Shown here one piece after another: positions 44,328-53,631 of a DNA stretch of 64,000 bases. The stretch's first letter is position 1; each line of letters begins with the position of its first letter. The notes under the pieces are model-generated. The model made no database searches and had not been told where the DNA came from. It worked only from the letters and a program-made list of their open reading frames with translations. Source of the DNA: Pararhizobium sp. A13 (GTDB lineage: Bacteria; Pseudomonadota; Alphaproteobacteria; Rhizobiales; Rhizobiaceae); contig NZ_CP149510.1 in the NCBI RefSeq assembly GCF_040126305.1, positions 355,001-419,000 of the forward strand. Direction: 5' to 3'. The position numbers and the translations under genes are program-made.

Positions 44328-45563
44328 ATGGCGCGCATTGGCATCGCAGGAGCAGGCATCATCGGATGCGTCACCGCCATTCACCTGATCGAGCAGGGTC
44401 ACGACGTCAAGGTGTTCGAAAAGGACCTCGGCGGTCTGCCCGCCTCTGTCGGCAATGCAGGGATTCTCGCCGTGCCCGAAATCGATCCGCTGGCACGTCC
44501 CGACATGATCCTGTCGGCCCCGAAATGGCTGCTCGATCCACTCGGGCCGCTCACCCTGCGCTGGCAGGACCTGCCGGCGCTCACGCCCTGGCTGGCGAAC
44601 CTACTGATGGCCGCAACGCCCGCAAACGTAGCGCGCTCGCGCAAGGCACTGCTGGGACTGATGCGCGAGGCCCTTGGCGCGCACGGGGACGTTGCCCGCA
44701 TGACCGGCCTTTCCGGGCACATGAAGCCGACCGGTGCACTGACGATCTTCGACAGCGAAAAGGCCGTTGACGCTGCTTTTCACCATGCAAGCGAGAACGC
44801 GGCGCTGCTTGGACATACGGTCGAGAAACTCGATGCCAAACGGGCCCGGGCGCGAGTGCCGGCGCTGGAAGGCAACTTCGCCGGCGGCGTCTTTTCCGCA
44901 GGCTACCAGACTTTCCTCGACCCGCTCGCCCTGCTGAGACACCTTCAGGCCTATGTCCGCGAGCGCGGGACGCTTGTCGATGCGGAAGTGGTCAGCGTTC
45001 GACAGGAAGCCAACGGTGTGACTTTCCTTACCAGGGGCGAAACGCCCGCCACCTTTGACAAGGTTGTAATATCGGCCGGTGTCTGGTCGCGGACGCTGGT
45101 GCGCGGTCTCGGCCTGAAGGTCCTGCTCGAGACCGAGCGAGGCTACAACACCACTTTCACCAATCCGCAGGTGACACTGGATCTGCCGGTATTCTTCGCC
45201 GAACATGGCTTCGTCGCCACGCCGCTCGAGAATGCCTTGCGCGTCGGCGGCGCGGTGGAACTAGCAAAGCCGGACGCGCCGGCCAATTTCGCCCGCGCCG
45301 CCGCCATGCGCCAGAAGATGCGGCGCTACGTTCCAAGCCTGCCGGAAACCGGCGGGACGGAATGGATGGGCCGCCGGCCCTCGACGCCGGACTCGCTACC
45401 CGTCATCAGCCTTTGCCCGGCTGACCCGCGCATCGCGCTCGCCTTCGGCCACGGCCATCTCGGCCTGACGCTTTCGGCGATCACCGGCAGGATGATCGCC
45501 GAGCTTCTGAATTCCGGCGAGAAGCCGGATCTCGCCCCCTTCAACATCCAGCGCTTCCAGTGA
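44328..45563 (+). CDS. FAD-dependent D-amino-acid dehydrogenase-like oxidoreductase (DadA family)
   Basis: A 411-aa FAD enzyme of the glycine/D-amino-acid oxidase group. The dinucleotide-binding fold starts at residue 4 (RIGIAGAGIIGCVTAIHLIE, ending VKVFEKD). Other DadA-like segments are SVGNAGILAVPEIDPLARPD, VVISAGVWSRTLVRGLGLKV and the C-terminal IALAFGHGHLGLTLSAITGR. The ATG at 44328 gives this exact family start. It probably oxidises D-amino acids to keto acids while passing electrons to the respiratory chain. The next gene, for nucleoside hydrolase, has no obvious link. Confidence 0.88.
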   Translation: MARIGIAGAGIIGCVTAIHLIEQGHDVKVFEKDLGGLPASVGNAGILAVPEIDPLARPDMILSAPKWLLDPLGPLTLRWQDLPALTPWLANLLMAATPANVARSRKALLGLMREALGAHGDVARMTGLSGHMKPTGALTIFDSEKAVDAAFHHASENAALLGHTVEKLDAKRARARVPALEGNFAGGVFSAGYQTFLDPLALLRHLQAYVRERGTLVDAEVVSVRQEANGVTFLTRGETPATFDKVVISAGVWSRTLVRGLGLKVLLETERGYNTTFTNPQVTLDLPVFFAEHGFVATPLENALRVGGAVELAKPDAPANFARAAAMRQKMRRYVPSLPETGGTEWMGRRPSTPDSLPVISLCPADPRIALAFGHGHLGLTLSAITGRMIAELLNSGEKPDLAPFNIQRFQ

Positions 45564-45658
45564 CGCCGGCGCGCCATTGCGCGGTTGACTTTTGACGGCC
45601 ATGCCGATTTCAGTCGCGGCAGTTCCGCAGCATTTCAAAACAAAGAAAAGAAGACATC

Positions 45659-46618
45659 ATGCACAAGGTAATTTTTGATACTGACCCCGGCGTCGACGAC
45701 GCAATGGCGCTGCTTTTCCTGCACAATCACCCCGAGATCGACCTGATCGGCATCACGTCCGTGTTCGGCAATGCCTCGATCGAGACGACGACGCGCAACG
45801 CGCTGTATCTGAAGCAGCAATGGAGTATCCCCGCCCCCGTCGCCAGGGGCCTTGGCGAAACGCTTGATCCGACGCGTCCGCATGTCGATTGGCCGACCGG
45901 CATCCATGGCCATGATGGTCTCGGCAATATCGGCGCGCCTGAAACGGTCGATCTTGCCTGCGATCCGCGGCCGGCGCATCGCTTCATCATCGAGACCGTG
46001 CGCGCCAATCCCGGCGAAGTGACCCTCGTTGCCGTCGGCCGGATGACCAATCTGGCGCTGGCGCTCCGCGACGATCCGGACATTGCCGTTCTCGTCAAGG
46101 AAGTCGTTATCATGGGCGGCGCCTTCGACATGCGCGGCAACATCACGCCTGCCGCCGAAGCCAATATCCATGGCGATCCCGAAGCCGCCGACGCGGTGAT
46201 GACGGCACCCTGGCCTGTCGTTGTCGTCGGCCTCGACGTCACCGAACAAACGGTGATGACACGCGCAAGGTTGGCGGCGATCGTCGCAACCGGCGGCGCG
46301 CGGGCCAAGCTGCTCTCCGACATCTCGCAATTCTACATCGATTTCTACGAACAGCACGTCGAAGACGGCATGGTGATCCATGACAGCTGCGCCTGCGTCT
46401 ACGTCGTCGCGCCGCATCTCTTCACGCTGCGCAGCGGTGCGATCCGGGTCGTTTGCGGCGGCATCGCCGATGGCCAGACCATCCAGAAGGCCGACGATCA
46501 TCTCTTCCCCCCAAGTGCCTGGGACAATCTGCCGAGCCAGAACGTCTGCACGGCGATCGATGCGGACGCGGTGCTCGACCTGATCTCCGAAACCCTCTCG
46601 CTGAACCCGGCAGCCTGA
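45659..46618 (+). CDS. nucleoside hydrolase (IunH/RihA-like)
   Basis: A 319-aa nucleoside N-ribohydrolase. The calcium and ribose site is VIFDTDPGVDDAMALLF at 4-20, the DxDxxxDD signature. Further conserved parts are FGNASIETTTRNALYL, EVVIMGGAFDMRGNITPAAE with NIHGDPEAADAV, and MVIHDSCAC near the end, where the active-site His normally lies. It frees the base and ribose from purine or pyrimidine nucleosides for salvage. Cytosolic, no signal peptide. Transporters usually found next to such genes are missing here. Confidence 0.92.
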   Translation: MHKVIFDTDPGVDDAMALLFLHNHPEIDLIGITSVFGNASIETTTRNALYLKQQWSIPAPVARGLGETLDPTRPHVDWPTGIHGHDGLGNIGAPETVDLACDPRPAHRFIIETVRANPGEVTLVAVGRMTNLALALRDDPDIAVLVKEVVIMGGAFDMRGNITPAAEANIHGDPEAADAVMTAPWPVVVVGLDVTEQTVMTRARLAAIVATGGARAKLLSDISQFYIDFYEQHVEDGMVIHDSCACVYVVAPHLFTLRSGAIRVVCGGIADGQTIQKADDHLFPPSAWDNLPSQNVCTAIDADAVLDLISETLSLNPAA

Positions 46619-46637
46619 CGCATAAAAATTCAACCGC

Positions 46638-46669
46638 GATAGCTGGCAGCCGGTGGATTGCCAGCTATC
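46638..46669 (+). promoter_or_regulatory. strong hairpin just before the exonuclease gene
   Basis: GATAGCTGGCA (46638-46648) and TGCCAGCTATC (46659-46669) form a perfect 11-bp stem, with a 10-base loop. It ends nine bases before the exonuclease ATG and leaves no visible ribosome site. It may end the nucleoside hydrolase transcript or control translation of the exonuclease. Confidence 0.55.
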
Positions 46670-46678
46670 TTCGTCTCC

Positions 46679-47689
46679 ATGAAACCGGAAACGCTGCTCT
46701 ATCCGACGCCCAAGGGTCTCTATTGCGAGAAGGGCGGCTTTTATATCGATCCAGTCCAGCCCGTCGAAAAGGCGCTGATCACCCATGGCCATGCGGATCA
46801 TGCGCGCGCCGGTCATACCCATGTGCTGGCGACGCGCGAGACGCTGGACATCATGCGCATCCGCTATGGCGATGCCTTCTGCACTACATCCGAGGAAGCC
46901 GTGCTCGGCGCCCGAACCACCATCGGCGACGTTGCCGCCAGCTTTCACCCGGCTGGCCATGTCCTCGGCTCCGCGCAGATCGCGGTGGAGGCCAATGGGA
47001 CCCGTATCGTCGTTTCCGGCGACTACAAGCGCCGCCGCGACCCGACCTGCCACCCCTTCGAACTGGTGCCGTGCGATGTCTTCATCACCGAGGCGACATT
47101 CGGCCTGCCGGTCTTCCACCATCCCGACGACCGCGGCGAGGTCGCGAAACTGCTCAACTCGCTGCGGCAATTTCCGGAGCGCGCCCATCTGGTCGGTGCC
47201 TATGCGCTCGGCAAGGCGCAAAGGATCATCGCGCTCCTGCGCGAAGCGGGCTACGACCAGCCGATCTTCATCCACGGCGCGCTGGCGAAACTCTGCGATT
47301 ACTACGAGAGCCGAGGCATAAGCCTCGGCGATATCCGCCCGGCGACGCTTGACACGCAGGACAAACAATCCTTCGCGGGTGCCGTGGTCATCGGCCCGCC
47401 TTCGGCCTTCGCCGACAAATGGGCCAGACGCTTCCCCGATCCCGTCGCGATCTTCGCTTCCGGCTGGATGCTGGTGCGCCAGCGGGCCAAGCAGCGCGGT
47501 GTCGAATTGCCGATGATCATTTCGGATCATTGCGACTGGCCGGAACTCACCGAAACCATTCGCGCGATCAATCCGGCGCAGGTCTGGGTGACGCATGGCC
47601 GCGAGGAGGCCCTTGTGCGCTGGTGCGAATTGCAGGGCATCGTCGCCCGGCCGCTGCATCTCGTCGGCTATGACGACGAGGGGGAATAG
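46679..47689 (+). CDS. ligase-associated DNA exonuclease (metallo-beta-lactamase fold)
   Basis: A 336-aa metallo-beta-lactamase/beta-CASP nuclease of the group found beside ATP-dependent DNA ligases. The metal motif is THGHADHARAGH, with later FHPAGHVLGSAQI and VSGDYKRRRDPTC. The family start MKPETLLYPTPKGLYCEKGG fixes the ATG at 46679, which has no Shine-Dalgarno. In other bacteria it belongs to a cluster of Lhr-Core helicase, MPE phosphoesterase, this exonuclease and the ligase. Only exonuclease and ligase are together here. Its stop lies three bases before the ligase start. Confidence 0.9.
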   Translation: MKPETLLYPTPKGLYCEKGGFYIDPVQPVEKALITHGHADHARAGHTHVLATRETLDIMRIRYGDAFCTTSEEAVLGARTTIGDVAASFHPAGHVLGSAQIAVEANGTRIVVSGDYKRRRDPTCHPFELVPCDVFITEATFGLPVFHHPDDRGEVAKLLNSLRQFPERAHLVGAYALGKAQRIIALLREAGYDQPIFIHGALAKLCDYYESRGISLGDIRPATLDTQDKQSFAGAVVIGPPSAFADKWARRFPDPVAIFASGWMLVRQRAKQRGVELPMIISDHCDWPELTETIRAINPAQVWVTHGREEALVRWCELQGIVARPLHLVGYDDEGE

Positions 47690-47692
47690 CCG

Positions 47693-49342
47693 ATGCGCGC
47701 CTTCGCCGAACTGCTCGACCGGCTGGTCCTTACCCCGCAGCGCAACGCCAAGATCAAGCTGATGGCGGACTATTTTCTTGACGCCCCGGACCCAGACCGC
47801 GGCTATGCACTGGCGGCGATCGCCGGCACGCTGACACTCAAGACCGTCAAGCCGAACGTACTCAGGCAACTGGTACTGGAGCGGATGGATGAGGTCCTGT
47901 TCCGGTATTCCTACGACTATGTCGGCGATCTCGCCGAGACGATCTCGCTGGTCTGGGTAAGACCGTCCGGTAGCGAGATTGCGGTGCAGAACCTTTCGCT
48001 CGGCACCGTCATGCACCAGTTGGAAATGGCCGGACGCGCCAACGTCCATGGCCTCGTCCGCAACCTGCTTGATCAGCTGGAAGGGTCAAGCCGTTTCGCC
48101 TTCCTCAAGCTCATCACCGGTGGCTTGCGCATCGGCGTTTCGGCACGGCTCGTCAAGCAGGCGCTTGCCGACATGGGCAATGTCGATATCACCGAGATCG
48201 AGACGCTGTGGCATGGCCTGTCGCCGCCGTACACGGCGCTGTTTCGCTGGCTCGACGGCAAGGCGGACAAGCCGGAACTGGACATGCCGGCCGTTTTTCA
48301 CGCCGTGATGCTGGCAACCCCCGTCGGCGACAACGATCTTGCGGCACTCGACCCCAAGGACTTTGCCGCCGAGTGGAAATGGGACGGCATCCGCGTGCAG
48401 CTTGCCAATCTGGCAGGCATGCGCCGGCTCTATTCGCGCAGCGGCGACGATATTTCCGGAGCTTTCCCGGACATCCTGGAGGCGGCGGATTTCGAGGGCA
48501 TCATCGATGGAGAGTTGCTGGTCGGCGGCACGATGCGCACCAATCGCGCCACCCGGACCTTCTCCGACCTGCAGCAACGGCTGAACAGAAAGACCGTGAC
48601 CCGCAAGATGCTCGAGGAATATCCGGCCTTCATCCGCGGCTACGACCTCCTGTTTACCGGCCGGCACGATATCCGGCAGGAAAGTTTCCTGACGCGGCGG
48701 GCGGAACTTTCCACGCTCATCGAAAAAGCAGAGCCGTCCCGTTTCGATCTTTCGCCGCTCGTCCCTTTTTCGAGCTGGGAGGAACTCGACCGGCTGCGCG
48801 CCGACCCGCCCGATCCGGTCATCGAAGGCATCATGCTGAAACGGCTGGACTCGCCCTATACCGCCGGCCGGTCGAAGGGGCCGTGGTTCAAATGGAAGCG
48901 CGAGCCCTACAATGTCGACGCGGTGCTGATGTATGCCCAGCGCGGGCACGGCAAGCGGTCGAGCTACTACTCAGACTTCACCTTCGGCGTCTGGACGCAA
49001 AGCGACGGCGCCGACGCGCTGGTGCCGGTCGGCAAGGCCTATTTCGGCTTTACCGACGCGGAACTCGAAGTCCTCGACCGCTATGTGCGCAACAATACCG
49101 TCGAACGGTTCGGTCCGGTCCGCTCGATCCGGGCCGAGCCGGACCATGGTTTCGTCGTCGAGGTTGCCTTCGAGGGCATCAACTTTTCCACCCGGCACAA
49201 ATCCGGCGTCGCCATGCGCTTCCCGCGCATTTCCCGGCTTCGAACGGACAAGCTGCCACGGGACGCGAACCGGCTTGAAACGCTGCTGGCGATGATCGGC
49301 CAGCCTGACGGCGATCTGGACGAGGTGAGGGAACCAATTTAG
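47693..49342 (+). CDS. ATP-dependent DNA ligase (LigB-type, cisplatin-damage-associated group)
   Basis: A 549-aa ATP-dependent ligase that seals DNA nicks in a repair pathway. The N-terminal helical DNA-binding domain (about 1-205) is followed by the adenylation core with catalytic Lys229 in EWKWDGIRVQL, FEGIIDGELLVGG (motif III region), EGIMLKRLDSPYTAGRSKGP (motif IV) and WFKWKREPYNVDAVLMYAQR (motif V). The OB domain closes the protein. It directly follows the exonuclease gene; the two are probably made together. Confidence 0.93.
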   Translation: MRAFAELLDRLVLTPQRNAKIKLMADYFLDAPDPDRGYALAAIAGTLTLKTVKPNVLRQLVLERMDEVLFRYSYDYVGDLAETISLVWVRPSGSEIAVQNLSLGTVMHQLEMAGRANVHGLVRNLLDQLEGSSRFAFLKLITGGLRIGVSARLVKQALADMGNVDITEIETLWHGLSPPYTALFRWLDGKADKPELDMPAVFHAVMLATPVGDNDLAALDPKDFAAEWKWDGIRVQLANLAGMRRLYSRSGDDISGAFPDILEAADFEGIIDGELLVGGTMRTNRATRTFSDLQQRLNRKTVTRKMLEEYPAFIRGYDLLFTGRHDIRQESFLTRRAELSTLIEKAEPSRFDLSPLVPFSSWEELDRLRADPPDPVIEGIMLKRLDSPYTAGRSKGPWFKWKREPYNVDAVLMYAQRGHGKRSSYYSDFTFGVWTQSDGADALVPVGKAYFGFTDAELEVLDRYVRNNTVERFGPVRSIRAEPDHGFVVEVAFEGINFSTRHKSGVAMRFPRISRLRTDKLPRDANRLETLLAMIGQPDGDLDEVREPI

Positions 49343-49387
49343 CTTGGCGAGTGTTGGTCGGCAGCATCTGACCAAAGGAGAAAGACG

Positions 49388-49576
49388 ATGCCTGCCAAAT
49401 CCCAAGCCCAGCAAAAGGCGGCCGGCGCCGCGCTCGCCGCCAAACGCGGCGACATGAAGAAGTCCGAGCTCAAGGGGGCTTCCAAGAGCATGGAAAAATC
49501 CATGTCGGAAAAGGAACTCAAGGAGCTGGCGGAAACGGATCGCAAGAAACTGCCGGAGAAGAAAAAATCCAAGTAA
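49388..49576 (+). CDS. DUF3008 small basic protein
   Basis: A 62-aa charged protein starting MPAKSQAQQKAAGAALAAKR and ending KKLPEKKKSK, about a third Lys, with a helix-forming middle (KSMEKSMSEKELKELAETDR). This is the DUF3008 pattern, widespread in proteobacteria next to DNA-repair or stress genes. A good AAAGGAGAAAG precedes the ATG. It may bind nucleic acid, which would suit the ligase upstream, but that is inference from charge. Confidence 0.85.
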   Translation: MPAKSQAQQKAAGAALAAKRGDMKKSELKGASKSMEKSMSEKELKELAETDRKKLPEKKKSK

Positions 49577-49633
49577 GCGCCTGCCCTGAAATCAGGACAT
49601 AGCGGCACATATTGTTAAGACCGCTTTGCGACA

Positions 49634-52345
49634 ATGCGGCCCGATTGCAGGAAGAACGGCTTTGGGGCTTGCGTGTTTTCGAAACTGTCGACCGTGTTTA
49701 GAACGTCAAAGATAGTTCGGTTTTTCAAACCGAACTATCTGCCGACCTATGTTGCCCTCGTGATCGTGGCCACGGCGGGGATGTTTGCCGAGCAGCAAAA
49801 CCGCGCGGTGCATGCCGCCAGGGCTCGCGCTTCCGTTGCGGCCCAGCTTGGCCCGATCCGCTCGCGGCTCGAAGCCAACATCAATGGCGATATCCAACTC
49901 GTCCGCGGCCTGATCGCGACGATTGCGACAGAGCCCGGCATGACCCAGAAGCGGTTCTCCGATCTGGCGCGCAACCTTTTCAACGAGCGCTCGCGGCTGC
50001 GCAATATCGCAGCCGCTCCGAATCTCGTCGTCTCTCTCGTCTATCCGATTGAGGGAAACGAGAAGGTCTTAGGGCTCAACTACCGCAAGAACGAGAACCA
50101 GCGTGCCGCAGCAATGCGCGTTCGCTCCTCCGGGAAAATGGTGCTTGCCGGCCCGCTTGATCTGGTTCAGGGCGGCAAGGGACTGATCGGCCGCTTCCCG
50201 GTCTCTCTTTCCGTGGGCGGCGAAACCAACCGCTTCTGGGGCATCGTCTCCGCGATCATCGACGTCGATCGCCTCTATCGGGACAGCGGCCTTCTTTCGC
50301 AGACGCTGGACCTCGACATCGCAATCTCGGGACGGGACGGCCTGGGCGAAGAGGGCGCGTTGTTTTACGGCGACAGCACCGTGAAAAGCGCCAATCCGGT
50401 CGAAGTCAATGTCTTTCTGCCAGGCGGTTCTTGGGTGATCAGCGCCGTACCGAAGGGCGGGTGGGTCGACACGCCGCCGAACGCCTGGCTGATCCGAAGC
50501 CTCGTCCTGCTCGGTGGCCTCTTCATCCTCGTACCGATGTTCATCACCGGCCGGCTGATGCAGGAGCGGCAACGCAACATCCGGGTGCTTGAGCACAACA
50601 AGGACCAATTGCAGGAACTGTCCCATCGCCTGAAGATCGCGCTCGAGGCATCGCAGATCGGCATTTGGGAACTCGACATTTCCTCCGGCAAGCTCCTGTG
50701 GGACGAGCGGATGAAGGAACTCTACGGGCTGCGCGGCGACGTACGCGAGATCTATGAGGATTGGCGCGATGCGCTGCACCCGGACGACCTGCAAAGGGCC
50801 GAAAAGGAATTCAGCAACGCCCTTCTCCATGGTGAAAACTACGTCTCGCAGTTCCGCATTCGTCTTTCCGGCAACCGGACCCGGCATATCCGCGCGGTCG
50901 GCTCGATTTATACCGGTGCCGGAGGCAGAGAAAAAATCGTCGGCGTCAACTGGGACGTGACGGCCGATGTCGAGAACAGCGAGCGGCTCGAAGCGGCCAA
51001 AGGACAGGCCGAGGCGCACAGCGCCGAACTGGAAGCTGCCCGGCATCGCATGGAATTCAATGCCCTGCATGATCCGCTGACGGGCTTGCCGAACCGGCGC
51101 TATCTCGATGAGATTCTCGTCGACAGACGTTCCAGCGCCGCGACGCAGGACCTCGCCAGCATTTTCCACATCGACCTCGATCGCTTCAAGGAAATCAACG
51201 ACACCCTCGGCCACGCGGCCGGCGATGAAATCCTGCGGCATGCCGCCCAGATCCTGCGCGACAACACCGGCGACGACGATTTCGTCGGCCGCATCGGTGG
51301 GGACGAGTTCGTCATCATCTCCCGCAATGGCGGCGTCGAGGGCCATGACGCCGCTCTCGCGCAGCGCATCATCGATGCCATGAGCGTGCCGGTCAAATAC
51401 AAGGAGCAGGACTGCCGCATCGGTGTGAGCATCGGCATCGCACACCAGACGAAACGGGAAGAGGCGTTGACCCACGTGCTGGTAAACGCCGACATTGCGC
51501 TCTACGAAGCAAAGCGCCGCGGTCGCAACCGACACGAAGTTTTCACCCATTCGCTGAAGACGGCAGTTTTCAAGACGAAGCAGACTGCGGACGAAATCCT
51601 GCGGGGGCTCGAGCAAAACGAATTCATCGCCTATTTCCAACCCCAATTCTGCCCCGCCAGCCTGGACATCACCGGCGTCGAGGCGCTGGCGCGGTGGGAC
51701 CACCCGACCAAGGGGTTGCTGGCGCCGCACGCCTTCCTCAAGACGGCAGAGGACATCAACGTCCTTTCCGAGATCGACCAGAGGATTCTCGAACAGGCCC
51801 TGTTCCAGTCCCGCCGCTGGGAAGCGAGCGGCATCGATATTCCAAAACTATCGGTCAACCTGTCCTATCACCGGCTGCATGACGAGAGACTGATCGACCG
51901 CCTCAGCCAGTTGATCATTCCGAAGGGTAAAGTCTCGTTCGAATTGCTGGAATCGATTTCATTCGACGAGAGCGACATGACCGTTCTGTCCAATGTCGAA
52001 AAGATCAAGAACCTCGGCATCGACATTGAGATCGACGACTTCGGCACCGGCTATGCCTCGATCGTCAGTCTTTTGAAGCTCACGCCGCGTCGCCTCAAGA
52101 TCGACCGGCAGCTGGTTATCCCGATCCTCACCTCCGCGAAACAGCGCCAGCTTGTCGCCTCGATCATCGATATCGGCACGTCGCTGGGCATCGAAGTCAT
52201 CGCCGAAGGCGTCGAAACGATGGAGCATGCCCGCATCCTCAAGGATCTGGGCTGTCATGGCCTGCAAGGCTATGCCTTTGCCCGACCGATGAGCGCCAAC
52301 GATCTCGCCAATTTTGCGCGTGAGCGGCGGTGGCTCGCCGCTTGA
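49634..52345 (+). CDS. membrane CHASE-PAS-GGDEF-EAL c-di-GMP enzyme
   Basis: A 903-aa protein. TM1 is at about 36-52 (LPTYVALVIVATAGMFA); a periplasmic CHASE sensor follows to about 285, then TM2 (about 288-305) and a PAS domain (about 330-450: LKIALEASQIGIWELDI, HPDDLQRAEKEF). GGDEF is intact (GRIGGDEFVIISR), and EAL is intact (GVEALARWDHPTKG, FELLESISFDE, EIDDFGTGYAS, AEGVETMEH). Both synthesis and breakdown of cyclic di-GMP are possible. The ATG at 49634 has no Shine-Dalgarno; an in-frame GTG at 49673 is the alternative. Confidence 0.92.
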   Translation: MRPDCRKNGFGACVFSKLSTVFRTSKIVRFFKPNYLPTYVALVIVATAGMFAEQQNRAVHAARARASVAAQLGPIRSRLEANINGDIQLVRGLIATIATEPGMTQKRFSDLARNLFNERSRLRNIAAAPNLVVSLVYPIEGNEKVLGLNYRKNENQRAAAMRVRSSGKMVLAGPLDLVQGGKGLIGRFPVSLSVGGETNRFWGIVSAIIDVDRLYRDSGLLSQTLDLDIAISGRDGLGEEGALFYGDSTVKSANPVEVNVFLPGGSWVISAVPKGGWVDTPPNAWLIRSLVLLGGLFILVPMFITGRLMQERQRNIRVLEHNKDQLQELSHRLKIALEASQIGIWELDISSGKLLWDERMKELYGLRGDVREIYEDWRDALHPDDLQRAEKEFSNALLHGENYVSQFRIRLSGNRTRHIRAVGSIYTGAGGREKIVGVNWDVTADVENSERLEAAKGQAEAHSAELEAARHRMEFNALHDPLTGLPNRRYLDEILVDRRSSAATQDLASIFHIDLDRFKEINDTLGHAAGDEILRHAAQILRDNTGDDDFVGRIGGDEFVIISRNGGVEGHDAALAQRIIDAMSVPVKYKEQDCRIGVSIGIAHQTKREEALTHVLVNADIALYEAKRRGRNRHEVFTHSLKTAVFKTKQTADEILRGLEQNEFIAYFQPQFCPASLDITGVEALARWDHPTKGLLAPHAFLKTAEDINVLSEIDQRILEQALFQSRRWEASGIDIPKLSVNLSYHRLHDERLIDRLSQLIIPKGKVSFELLESISFDESDMTVLSNVEKIKNLGIDIEIDDFGTGYASIVSLLKLTPRRLKIDRQLVIPILTSAKQRQLVASIIDIGTSLGIEVIAEGVETMEHARILKDLGCHGLQGYAFARPMSANDLANFARERRWLAA

Positions 52346-52810
52346 TTCGCTTGCTCATTTCGTGATTCGCGCACAGCACGGCCGTTGACACGGCGATCAG
52401 CCGCATCTGCAAGCTGCGCACGGGTAAATCCGACGCAGGGATCCGTATCGATTTGTTTCCGCTATCGACATTTTTGTATTGCAACGTTTCCTCTCTGTGT
52501 CTTGTCCCCACGGAACATGTCTGGAGAGCGAAATTTCCAGCCCGCCGATAAACGCGCCGTTGAGAACGTCGCCGCGCCCGCGCGCCCCGGCGGCGAAATA
52601 ATCTTTCCAGAAACCTCGCAAACCGGCACCGCTGATAGTCAAATCGTCCTCGTTCAGCAGATGGTGCCAGAACAGGCACGTTTCCGGGATGTTTCCAGCG
52701 CCCATTTTCTCAGGAAAACAATGGTGATTTCCTAAAGATTGCGGTCAGCTTTCGTTAGTGGATCGATGCGTTTCCTCGTACGTCCGAAACGAAAACGCAA
52801 AGGAAACAAA
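52346..52810. other. gene-poor gap
   Basis: About 465 bases between the c-di-GMP protein and the small coiled-coil gene. I see no believable gene on either strand, no terminator with a clear T tract and no repeat. It should contain the promoter of the small gene. Confidence 0.5.
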
Positions 52811-53155
52811 ATGGTTGGAGCGATTTCAAGCACCTCACTCCTATCGAGTACCAGCAGCACAAGCAGCAGCAGCAGCAGCAGTGCCCAGATCGCGTCGCTG
52901 CAGGCGCAGATCGAAGCCAAACAAACCGAACTTGAAGAAGCCAAGACCGAGGACGACAAGGCGGAAATAACCGAGGAAATCGCCGAACTGCAGGCGAAGC
53001 TCAAAGCGCTGGAAGCCGCGGAAGCTCGAAAGGCCCAGGCGCAGCAGACGGCAGCTTCGAATGGTCAAAGCGGCCAGGAAGAACCGGCCACCCTCATCGG
53101 CACCCGCAATTTCCAGGACGGCGAGCAGTTCGGCAACCGCGAGCTCTGGGTCTGA
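52811..53155 (+). CDS. small serine-rich coiled-coil protein
   Basis: A 114-aa protein with a serine/threonine stretch at residues 6-24 (STSLLSSTSSTSSSSSSS), partly encoded by a run of AGC triplets. A clear heptad coiled coil follows at about 25-75 (QIASLQAQIEAKQTELEEAK, EITEEIAELQAKLKALEAAE), then a polar tail ending NFQDGEQFGNRELWV. The ATG has AAAGGAAAC upstream. It resembles FlxA-like and other rhizobial small coiled-coil proteins only in general pattern. Function unknown; it stands alone. Confidence 0.75.
   Translation: MVGAISSTSLLSSTSSTSSSSSSSAQIASLQAQIEAKQTELEEAKTEDDKAEITEEIAELQAKLKALEAAEARKAQAQQTAASNGQSGQEEPATLIGTRNFQDGEQFGNRELWV
52862..52881 (+). repeat. AGC trinucleotide repeat within the small coiled-coil gene
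   Basis: Six perfect AGC units followed by AG(T) encode consecutive serines. Being a triplet, slippage would change the length of the serine run without breaking the frame. Confidence 0.7.
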
Positions 53156-53631
53156 CCTCCTCCTGATCGGGCAGGCGTGACATCGGGCAGGCATGACGCG
53201 GCCCGCGATCGACATCATGAGCAGCTTGAACCGTCATCGGCAATGATTGCCGGACACAAGTTGCTCTTGCAACCTCCGCCTCGCAGCGCGGCCTTCGACC
53301 ATGCCGGAAGCAATTCGATACCGCATCGAAAAACTTTAGACACGCGCAACCTTTATGGATCATGCTTGTCTCTAGTGATTCGGGCTGCCCGCTGGCCCAA
53401 AAACGGAGCGATGGCTGGAAAAATGACCGCCTGCCGGGAAATTTCTCCATGCCCCTTGAAATCAGCGGCGAAGTAGCCAAGCCGTGGCACTTGGGAAACA
53501 CCTGATCCTGAGGATGGCCCTTTTGCCCCCGATCTTTGCAATTGTTCCCTCGCAAGCTGCGCGGAAAATGTTAAAGACGGACAAAGTGAATCGTTTGTTA
53601 CCGGCTCGGGACGGGCCGGATGGGGATCCAG
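53156..53631. other. gene-poor gap
   Basis: About 475 bases upstream of the outer-membrane lipoprotein gene. No gene, strong hairpin or known repeat is visible. Open frames on both strands are short and lack ribosome sites. It probably carries the promoter of the lipoprotein gene. Confidence 0.5.

Noticed and set aside
45635..48049. An 804-codon minus-strand open frame across nucleoside hydrolase, exonuclease and ligase
   Set aside because: Antisense shadow: the three plus-strand genes have intact catalytic motifs, and this frame has none.
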